Source: Myxococcales bacterium
Lineage (GTDB): Bacteria; Desulfobacterota_B; Binatia; UBA1149; SPBQ01
NCBI GenBank assembly: GCA_004525875.1
Contig: SPBQ01000144.1
Span: forward strand, 1-6,307
Direction of reading: 5' to 3'
DNA: 6,307 nucleotides
This document shows positions 1-5,440 of this stretch, one piece after another. Made by a program: the position numbers and the translations under genes. How positions within the stretch are numbered: position 1 is the first letter of the stretch; each line of letters begins with the position of its first letter. Below the pieces are notes generated by a model that was not told where the DNA came from, searched no databases, and was given only the letters and a program-made list of their open reading frames with translations.

Positions 1-1
1 C

Positions 2-1942
2 GTCCGTCCCGGCGTGGTGACACTAGGACCGGTGACGATCGAGGTGACGGTCACCGAGGAGAACCCGCGGGATCGTGGGCGTCCGTTCGGGGGATTCTCG
101 CTCGGGCTGCGGCAACGCAAGACCGTCGACCTGCGCTCGGAACCGGTCGAGCTCACGGTGCGCGCGTTGCCCGCCGACGGCCGACCGGACGATTTCAGCG
201 GCGCTATCGGGAGCTTCGAGTTCGACGTGGAGATTGGACCCGACGCGGTGGCAGCCGGTGATCCGGTGACGGTGCGCACGCTGATCTCAGGCGCCGGCAA
301 CCTGAGCGGGGTGCACCCGCCCGTGTACGTCGAGAACGAGAGCCTGCGCGCCTACGATCCGCTGCCCGCTCCCCAGGAGGATCTGCCGCAGACGGTCGTT
401 ACCGAGCAGGTGGTCATCCCGCGTCGTGACGGGGAGGTGGAGCTGCCGGCGCTCACGTTCGGATACTTCGACCCGGAGGCGGGTGAGTACAAGACGATCG
501 TTCGTGGGCCGTTCCCCATCAGCGTGGCGGCGGCGGAGCCGTCGCGTGGCGCCGCGGTCTTCGCGAGTCGCGCGGGCGAGTCCGGACTGGAGGTCCGGGC
601 TCCGCGGGAGACGCTCCTCGGGCGCGACATCGTTTACATCAAGGACCGCCCCGGCCGTCGGACCGGACGGCGGCCGCTCGCGATGAGGCCGGCTTTCGCC
701 ATGGGCGTCGCGTTTCCGTTGCTGATCTACGTCGGGGCGTCGCTGTACGTTCGCCGTCGCGACCGGCTCGCGTCCGATCCGCGCATCGGCAGGTTCCGGC
801 GCGCGGGTAGGGACGTCCGTCGGAGGCTCGGGGAGCTCGGCGGAGCGGCCGGTGTCGGTGCGGGTTTCCACGACGATCTCACCGCGGCCGTGGCAGAGTA
901 CCTGTGCGCGAAGCTCGATCTGCCGCCGGGTGCCGTCGATCGCGTGAGCGTGCTGGCCGCCCTCGACGGCAATGGTGTCGAGGACGAGGCCCGCGATGCT
1001 GCAGCCCGCTTCTTCGAGAAGACCGAGCATGTGCGCTACGCCGGTCCCGGCGCCGCCGTGTCGGATCGCGAGGCCGCGCTGGCGCTTGCACGGGCGCTCG
1101 TGGATGCGATCGATGGGGAGCGTGTGCTTGCGAGACGGCTCGGTATCGGCGCAGTCGTCCTGCTATTGCTGCTGGCAGCGGCTGGCGCGGGCGGCGCGCG
1201 GGCGAGCGAGCCGGCTGCGACGACCGGCTCTCTCGTAATGTCCGTCGACCCCGCCGATCCGGTGGCCTTGTTCTTCGAGGGCAACAGCGCGTACGGCGAG
1301 GGTGACTACGTGCGCGCGATCGCCCGCTACGAGCGCGCGGCCGAGGCCGGGGGCGGATCGGGCGGCCTCTACTTCAACCTCGGCAACGCCTACTTCAAGC
1401 GATCGGAGCTCGGCATGGCGTTGCTCAACTACGAACGGGCGCGGCGTGCACTGCCGCGCGACCCGGACGTCGACACGAACCGGGATTTCGCGCTCGAGAC
1501 GGCCGGGACGGCGCGGCTCGACGTACCGGTATGGGCGCGCGTGGTGTTCCCACTCGCCGGTCGTGCGACGGCCGACGAGATCGCTGTCGTGGCGCTCGGC
1601 GTGTGGTGGTTGCTCGCCTCGCTGCTCGTCGCTCGCGCGGTCGTTCCTTCCATGCGGCGTGGGCTAGGGCAGGCGAGCTGGGCGGCAGGGCTCGTCCTGC
1701 TATTCACCACGCTGAACCTCGGTTACCGGCTGGCGACTGTGGATCTCGTGGATGCCGCCGTGGTCGTGGCGCCGGGGGGGGCCGTGGCGCGCTACGAGCC
1801 CTCGACCACCGGGGTCGAGTACTTCGAGGCGGCCGAGGGCGAAGTCCTGATGGTGGGAGGCCGCCGCGAGGGCTGGCTCAAGCTGCGCCGCGACGACGGG
1901 TTGCGCGGATGGGTCGCCGCTGCCGCCGTTGCGGAGCTCTGA
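2..1942 (+). CDS. BatD-BatE fusion protein (5'-truncated by window edge)
   Basis: The frame is open to the left edge, so the true start lies outside; a GTG at 14 is only the first in-window start codon. Residues below count from that GTG (642 aa). Residues 1-175 are the BatD-type periplasmic beta-rich region, with the family pattern of isG-GNL (about 92-98), a VIP motif near 134 and YFDPEAGEY (151-159). A membrane helix lies at about 226-246, followed by RRRDR and the helical cytoplasmic BatD tail (250-370) with HVRYAGPG near 339-346. A second hydrophobic segment (376-392) ends in ARA-SEP and looks like a signal peptide. It leads into two TPR units (about 416-483), two more helices (about 521-543 and 555-573) and a C-terminal SH3-like domain (578-642, GW...GLRGWV). 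The TPR-TM-TM-SH3 part is BatE-like. Positive-inside charges put the beta domain, TPRs and SH3 outside the cytoplasm. Bat proteins are linked to MoxR ATPases and von Willebrand-domain BatA/BatB; their molecular role is unsettled (aerotolerance or stress was proposed in Bacteroides). The family call is firm and the biochemical role is not. Confidence 0.88.
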   Translation, partial: VRPGVVTLGPVTIEVTVTEENPRDRGRPFGGFSLGLRQRKTVDLRSEPVELTVRALPADGRPDDFSGAIGSFEFDVEIGPDAVAAGDPVTVRTLISGAGNLSGVHPPVYVENESLRAYDPLPAPQEDLPQTVVTEQVVIPRRDGEVELPALTFGYFDPEAGEYKTIVRGPFPISVAAAEPSRGAAVFASRAGESGLEVRAPRETLLGRDIVYIKDRPGRRTGRRPLAMRPAFAMGVAFPLLIYVGASLYVRRRDRLASDPRIGRFRRAGRDVRRRLGELGGAAGVGAGFHDDLTAAVAEYLCAKLDLPPGAVDRVSVLAALDGNGVEDEARDAAARFFEKTEHVRYAGPGAAVSDREAALALARALVDAIDGERVLARRLGIGAVVLLLLLAAAGAGGARASEPAATTGSLVMSVDPADPVALFFEGNSAYGEGDYVRAIARYERAAEAGGGSGGLYFNLGNAYFKRSELGMALLNYERARRALPRDPDVDTNRDFALETAGTARLDVPVWARVVFPLAGRATADEIAVVALGVWWLLASLLVARAVVPSMRRGLGQASWAAGLVLLFTTLNLGYRLATVDLVDAAVVVAPGGAVARYEPSTTGVEYFEAAEGEVLMVGGRREGWLKLRRDDGLRGWVAAAAVAEL

Positions 1943-1954
1943 AACGGCGCCGTC

Positions 1955-1983
1955 TTGAAGCAGGCCCGCCGGCTGGCTAGTTT
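1955..1983 (+). promoter_or_regulatory. Candidate sigma-70-type promoter for the pnt operon
   Basis: TTGAAG (1955-1960) and TAGTTT (1978-1983) are separated by exactly 17 bases. The -35 box matches TTGACA at 4 of 6 positions, but the -10 box matches TATAAT at only 3 of 6. A second, poorer candidate is TTGATC (1992-1997) with TATCGA (2017-2022) at 19-base spacing. Either would give a short leader before pntAA. In GC-rich DNA such matches are suggestive only, and the housekeeping sigma consensus of this organism is unknown. Confidence 0.25.
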
Positions 1984-2005
1984 CTCGCGGCTTGATCCAC
2001 GTAGA

Positions 2006-2017
2006 ACCGGGTCCGGT
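2006..2017. promoter_or_regulatory. Short inverted repeat upstream of pntAA
   Basis: ACCGG-GT-CCGGT is a perfect 5-2-5 dyad about 32 bases before the pntAA start. It abuts the weaker candidate -10 box at 2017. It could be a small operator half-site pair, or chance in GC-rich sequence. No regulator for it is visible in the window. Confidence 0.15.
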
Positions 2018-2049
2018 ATCGATCACTGCAATAGAGACGGCAGCGAGGC

Positions 2050-3189
2050 ATGTCTGCGATGAAACTCGGCGTACCGAAGGAAACACGGGCAGGCGAGCGG
2101 CGTGTCGCTCTCGTGCCGGAGAGCGTCAAGCGTCTGCGTTCGAAAGGGTTCGACGTGCTGGTTGAGGGCGGAGCGGGCGTGGCGGCGAGCTTCCTCGACT
2201 CGGTCTACCAGGAGGCGGGCGCCACGATCGCCTCCTCGGCCGACGAGGTCCTGTCCTCGGCGGATGTGATCCTGCACGTGAACGCACCCACCAGCGAAGA
2301 GGTCGGGCGCATGCGCGCCGGAGCAGCGGCCGTGGGATTGATGTTCCCGCTCGTGAGCCATGATCTTGTCCGCCGGTTACGCGACGCCAAGGTCACGGGC
2401 ATCGCGCTCGACCGCGTACCGCGCATCACGCTGGCCCAGTCGATGGATGTTCTCAGCTCGCAGAGCACGGTGGCCGGCTACCGCTCCGTCCTCGTCGCCG
2501 CCGCGCATTTGCCGAAGCTGTTCCCGCTGATGATGACGGCGGCCGGCCGTATCGAGGCTGCGCGGGTGCTGGTGCTCGGCGCAGGCGTGGCAGGCCTGCA
2601 GGCCATCGGCACCGCGCGCCGTCTCGGGGCCGTCGTCGAGGCGTACGACGTTCGTGCGGTGGTCAAGGAACAGATCGAGAGCCTCGGTGCGTCGTTCGTC
2701 GAGGTCGAATCCGCCGAGGACGCCGAGACCGCGGGCGGATATGCGAAGGACGTCTCCGAGGAGCAGCAGAAGCGCGCCAATGAGGTCATCGCCCGGCATC
2801 TCGAGCACACCGACGTCTGCATCACGACTGCGCTGATTCCGGGCCGGCCGGCGCCGCGCCTGCTCACGGCCGATATGGCCCGGCGCATGAGAGCGGGCTC
2901 GGTGATCGTGGATCTGGCGGCTGAGCAGGGCGGCAACTGCGAGCTCACGAAGCCGGGCGAGGTGGTCATCGAGGCCGGGATCACGATCGTCGGGCCGACC
3001 AACTTGCCGAGCGAGGTACCGTTCGACGCGAGCCAGATGTTCTCGCGCAACATCGAGAAGCTGCTGATCTACCTGGCCACGGACGGCAGCCTCCAATACG
3101 ACTTCGGCAAGGAAATCGTCAGCGGTTCGGTGTTCACGCACGACGGTAAGATCGTCGACGAGCAGGTCGCCGAGCTGGTCGGGGCCTGA
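2050..3189 (+). CDS. pntAA: NAD(P) transhydrogenase subunit alpha part 1 (soluble NAD(H)-binding)
   Basis: This is the cytoplasmic domain I of the Re/Si-specific, proton-translocating NAD(P) transhydrogenase, which carries the NAD(H) site. The 379-aa product matches the stand-alone alpha-1 type of three-subunit enzymes such as that of Rhodospirillum rubrum, which is similar in length. It opens with MKLGVPKET-AGERRVALVPE after a three-residue MSA extension. The RQD loop is intact (R125, Q130, D133 within RITLAQSMDVLSSQS). The Rossmann fingerprint GAGVAG is at 177-182, with D200 of YDVR at the end of the second strand, followed by KEQIESLGA. TTALIPGRPAP (259-269) and DLAAEQGGNC (288-297) are also typical. 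There is no membrane helix, as expected for the split form. Start choice: ATG 2050 has AGAGACGG at 2033-2040; ATG 2059 begins exactly at the family MKxGVPKE and has GAGG at 2045-2048. Either is possible, and the second fits homologues better. It is first gene of the pnt operon. Confidence 0.97.
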   Translation: MSAMKLGVPKETRAGERRVALVPESVKRLRSKGFDVLVEGGAGVAASFLDSVYQEAGATIASSADEVLSSADVILHVNAPTSEEVGRMRAGAAAVGLMFPLVSHDLVRRLRDAKVTGIALDRVPRITLAQSMDVLSSQSTVAGYRSVLVAAAHLPKLFPLMMTAAGRIEAARVLVLGAGVAGLQAIGTARRLGAVVEAYDVRAVVKEQIESLGASFVEVESAEDAETAGGYAKDVSEEQQKRANEVIARHLEHTDVCITTALIPGRPAPRLLTADMARRMRAGSVIVDLAAEQGGNCELTKPGEVVIEAGITIVGPTNLPSEVPFDASQMFSRNIEKLLIYLATDGSLQYDFGKEIVSGSVFTHDGKIVDEQVAELVGA

Positions 3190-3200
3190 GATGAGCCCCG
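3181..3200 (+). other. GC-rich stem-loop spanning the pntAA stop codon
   Basis: CGGGGC (3180-3185) can pair with GCCCCG (3195-3200) around a 9-base loop that contains the TGA stop (3187-3189) and part of the next ATG (3191-3193). No T-run follows, so it is not a standard intrinsic terminator. It might affect transcript processing or reinitiation between pntAA and pntAB, but a 6-base GC stem can arise by chance in DNA this rich in G and C. Confidence 0.2.
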
Positions 3201-3253
3201 TCCGCTGTGTTGGCGGGATTCGACGGAATTCGAGGGAGTTCCACGAGAGGTAA
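3191..3253 (+). other. 20-codon ORF filling the pntAA-pntAB gap (unproven)
   Basis: An ATG lies one base after the pntAA stop. The frame runs 20 codons to TAA at 3251-3253, five bases before the pntAB ATG. The peptide begins MSPVRCVGG and ends REFHER; it is Arg-rich, has no hydrophobic segment and resembles nothing I recognise. The pntAB ribosome-binding site (GAGAGG, 3245-3250) lies in its last codons. It could couple translation across the gap by reinitiation or be a chance ORF; 20 codons is too short to decide. Confidence 0.15.
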
Positions 3254-3258
3254 GTGTC

Positions 3259-3558
3259 ATGCCTGGAGAGATTTTCTTCGGTATCTATGTGTTCATGCTT
3301 GCGGGCTTCGTCGGCTACGGCGTGATCAGCGGCGTGCCGCCACTCCTGCACACACCCCTCATGGCGTTCACGAACGCGATCTCGGGCATCTCGCTGGTCG
3401 GCTCGATCGTTGCCGCCGGCGGGCAGTACAACGACGTCAGCACGGTGCTCGGCTTCATCGCCGTGCTGGCTGCAACGATCAACGTCGTCGGTGGGGTCCT
3501 CATCACCGATCGCATGCTCAAGATGTTCAGGAAGCGCGGCCGCGGGGGTAAGTCCTAG
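3259..3558 (+). CDS. pntAB: NAD(P) transhydrogenase subunit alpha part 2 (membrane)
   Basis: This is the small membrane subunit that, with the membrane part of PntB, forms the proton-conducting domain II of the transhydrogenase. The product is 99 aa, normal for the separate alpha-2 subunit. Three hydrophobic helices are visible at about 5-25, 36-54 and 60-83. The family hallmark HTPLMAFTNAISGI lies at 31-44, between helices 1 and 2. The end is basic (MFRKRGRGGKS), which should be cytoplasmic. The start is well supported: ATG 3259 is preceded by GAGAGG (3245-3250) at an 8-base spacing. Its TAG stop shares one base with the GTG start of pntB (TAGTG), so the two should be translationally coupled. 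Such small subunits are easily overlooked, but the HTPLM motif makes this call secure. Confidence 0.96.
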   Translation: MPGEIFFGIYVFMLAGFVGYGVISGVPPLLHTPLMAFTNAISGISLVGSIVAAGGQYNDVSTVLGFIAVLAATINVVGGVLITDRMLKMFRKRGRGGKS

Positions 3559-4937
3559 TGGACCTCTACATCGAGCTTCTCTACCTGCTCGCGTCGGTCC
3601 TGTTCATCCTCGGGATCCGCGGGCTGACCACCGCCGAGACCGCACGACGTGGCGTGTTCCTGGCCGAGCTGGGAATGGTCGCCGCGGTGGCCGGTACGCT
3701 ACTCCACCCCGACGTCGTCGCCGGCACCTACAAGTGGATCATCATCGCGGGGGTGATCGGTTCCGCCATCGGTATCGCGATGTCGGCCCTCATCCCGATG
3801 ACGAAGATGCCCGAACGCATCGCGCTCTCGCATTCGTTCGGCGGGCTGGCCGCGGCGCTGGTGGGCGTCTCGGAGTATTACCGGCACCACGCGCACATGG
3901 AGCACATGACGATGGGTGCCATCGGTTTCGAGGTGCTGTTCGGCGGCTTGACGTTCACGGGCAGCCTGATGGCGTTCGGAAAGCTCCAGGGGGTCATCCC
4001 GGGTCGTAACATCACGTACCCGCTTCAGAACCAGGCGAACGTCGTGATCTTCTTCACGACCGTCGCGCTGCTCGTGCTCCTCACGGTCTATCCTCACCAG
4101 CAGTGGGCGTTCTACTCCTTGTTCCTCGTGGCCGTCACGCTCGGCGTGCTGCTCGTGCTGCCGATCGGTGGCGCCGACATGCCGGTGGTCATCGCTCTGC
4201 TGAACTCTTACGCCGGGCTGGCCGCAGCGGCGACAGGCTTCGCGCTCGAGAACAACGTGCTCATCATCGCGGGCGCGCTCGACGGTGCCTCGGGCTTCAT
4301 CCTGTCGATCGTCATGAGCCGCGCGATGAACCGCTCTTTCGCCAACGTGCTGTTCGGTGCGTTCGGTAAGGTCGCCGATGCGCCGACGGCGGCCGTGGGC
4401 GCGGGCGGCCAGGGGGTTCGCGAGGCCACGATCGGCGACGCTGCCATGCTGATGAGTGGCGCCAGTTCGGTGATCATCTGTCCGGGTTACGGGATGGCGG
4501 TCGCGCAGGCGCAGCACGCCGTGCGCGAGCTCAGCGACCATCTCGAGGCCGAGGGCGTGCAGGTGCGCTACGCCATCCACCCCGTCGCCGGCCGTATGCC
4601 GGGCCACATGAATGTGCTGCTGGCCGAGGCGAATGTGTCGTACGACCAGCTGCTCGAGCTCGAGGCGATCAACGAGGACTTCAGCAACACCGACGTCGCG
4701 CTCGTCGTCGGTGCCAACGATGTCGTAAACCCGGCCGCCAAGAACACGCCGGGCAGCCCGATCTACGGCATGCCGGTGCTCAACGCCGACCTGGCGCGCA
4801 CATGCATCGTCCTGAAGCGCTCGATGAATCCCGGCTTCGCCGGCATCGAGAACGAGCTATTCACCGCAGAGAACACGGTGCTGGTGTTCGGTGATGCGCG
4901 CGATACGCTGCAAAAGATCGTCGAGGCGCTGGCCTGA
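3558..4937 (+). CDS. pntB: NAD(P) transhydrogenase subunit beta
   Basis: PntB supplies most of the membrane domain II and the NADP(H)-binding domain III, so it links proton passage to hydride transfer from NADH to NADP+. The 459 aa are close to the roughly 460 aa of E. coli PntB. About nine hydrophobic helices fill residues 4-255. With three from PntAB they give the 12-helix arrangement known for split enzymes. H92 (in SHSFGG) aligns with the E. coli proton-pathway His91, D207 (GGADMPV) with Asp213, and N216 (LLNSYAG) with Asn222. Domain III has the GYGMAVAQAQ fingerprint (310-319), HPVAGRMPGHMNVLLAEA (341-358), GANDVVNPAA (385-394) and KRSMN (420-424), whose K-R-S contacts the NADP 2'-phosphate in homologues. 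No key residue is missing. The start is GTG at 3558, overlapping the pntAB stop, with a GGGGG run at 3544-3548 as a possible ribosome-binding site. It ends 23 bases from the convergent regulator gene. Confidence 0.98.
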   Translation: MDLYIELLYLLASVLFILGIRGLTTAETARRGVFLAELGMVAAVAGTLLHPDVVAGTYKWIIIAGVIGSAIGIAMSALIPMTKMPERIALSHSFGGLAAALVGVSEYYRHHAHMEHMTMGAIGFEVLFGGLTFTGSLMAFGKLQGVIPGRNITYPLQNQANVVIFFTTVALLVLLTVYPHQQWAFYSLFLVAVTLGVLLVLPIGGADMPVVIALLNSYAGLAAAATGFALENNVLIIAGALDGASGFILSIVMSRAMNRSFANVLFGAFGKVADAPTAAVGAGGQGVREATIGDAAMLMSGASSVIICPGYGMAVAQAQHAVRELSDHLEAEGVQVRYAIHPVAGRMPGHMNVLLAEANVSYDQLLELEAINEDFSNTDVALVVGANDVVNPAAKNTPGSPIYGMPVLNADLARTCIVLKRSMNPGFAGIENELFTAENTVLVFGDARDTLQKIVEALA

Positions 4938-4951
4938 GGGGGAGGGCCCCC
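4938..4951. terminator. Possible shared hairpin between convergent pntB and response regulator
   Basis: GGGGG (4938-4942) and CCCCC (4947-4951) can pair around an AGGG loop, directly after the pntB stop and ten bases beyond the regulator stop on the other strand. It is the only structure in the 23-base convergent gap, so it is the natural place for a two-way transcription end. No T-run follows on either strand, so an intrinsic terminator is not proven; Rho-dependent ending is equally possible. Confidence 0.25.
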
Positions 4952-4960
4952 GCGCGCCCG

Positions 4961-5440
4961 TCACAGGTCCGAAGAGCGCGGCGGAGCGTTGGTCGACAGC
5001 CAGTAGGACCGGATCTGGTCGGCCAGCTCGCAGAACTCCGCGAAGCGCACCGGCTTGACCAGGTAGCTGTTGGCTCCGTAGCGGTAGGCGTTCTCGATAT
5101 CGGCGTTCTGCGCCGAGGAGGAAAGAACGACGACCGGGACGCGGTCTTTCGCACCGGCCGTCTGCAGTCGCCGCAGAATGTCGATGCCGCCGATCTTTCG
5201 CAGCTTGAGGTCGAGGAGCACGAGGCGAGGCAGGGGGTAGCGCTGTCGATCGTCGTAGGGGGGCGCTCCGATGAGGTAGTCGAGTGCGCGCTCGCCGTCG
5301 TCGATCAGCCGGATATGGCCGTCGACGCCGCAGCGCTCGAGCGCCCGCAGGATCAGGAGCGCATCGGCCCGCTCGTCCTCGACGAGGAGGATCTCCGGCG
5401 AGCCAGTCTCGCCGCGGCGCGTGTCAGGCGGCAGCGTCAC
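4961..5440 (-). CDS. Single-domain response regulator, Rcp1-like
   Basis: The 159-aa product is one receiver domain with no DNA-binding or enzymatic output. It starts at GTG 5440, preceded on the minus strand by GAGGAGGG (5452-5459) with 11 bases between; earlier starts in this frame lie inside the kinase gene, and the receiver fold begins at PEILLVEDE. The acidic pair is E21-D22, the phosphoacceptor is D77 (in LVLLDLKL), the switch serine is S107 (VVVLSSS) and the conserved lysine is K129 (YLVKPVRF). The long loop after helix 2 (APPYDDRQRYPLPRL) and the LDLKLxKIGG pattern are typical of the Rcp1 group, whose known members receive phosphate from phytochrome-type and related kinases and act by protein contact. 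One oddity is R81 where most relatives have proline four residues after the phosphoacceptor. The start overlaps the kinase stop by 17 bases, so the partner is surely the adjacent kinase. The target of its signal is unknown. Confidence 0.93.
   Translation of the reverse strand: MTLPPDTRRGETGSPEILLVEDERADALLILRALERCGVDGHIRLIDDGERALDYLIGAPPYDDRQRYPLPRLVLLDLKLRKIGGIDILRRLQTAGAKDRVPVVVLSSSAQNADIENAYRYGANSYLVKPVRFAEFCELADQIRSYWLSTNAPPRSSDL

Larger units (their letters stand above)
1943..2049 (+). other. Intergenic gap between bat fusion gene and pntAA
   Basis: This is the longest non-coding stretch between plus-strand genes in the window, about 107 bases. It holds a perfect 10-base palindrome, ACGGCGCCGT, just after the bat stop codon (1944-1953). 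It also holds a candidate sigma-70-like promoter, a 5-2-5 dyad and purine-rich stretches ahead of pntAA. The palindrome lacks a usable loop and a following T-run, so I do not call it a terminator. The gap suggests that pntAA can start its own transcript, but read-through from the bat gene cannot be excluded. Confidence 0.6.

Noticed and set aside
287..1030. Open frame (247 codons) antisense to the BatD region
   Set aside because: Explained by high GC content and the codon bias of the sense gene; no family features and no credible ribosome-binding site seen.
1944..1953. Palindrome ACGGCGCCGT after the bat stop codon as a terminator
   Set aside because: It is a perfect palindrome, but with no loop of useful size and no T-run it cannot form a convincing intrinsic terminator.
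2377..3351. Long open frame (324 codons) antisense to pntAA
   Set aside because: It lies opposite a certain gene, has an Arg/Asp/His-rich composition typical of reverse frames of GC-rich genes, and shows no domain motif.
3207..3551. Plus-strand frame of 114 codons overlapping pntAB
   Set aside because: The alternative frame gives an Arg/His-rich product, while the pntAB frame has three helices, the HTPLM motif and a good ribosome-binding site.
3699..4607. Long open frame (302 codons) antisense to pntB
   Set aside because: Same pattern: a charged, low-complexity product with no recognisable motif, fully opposite conserved pntB codons.
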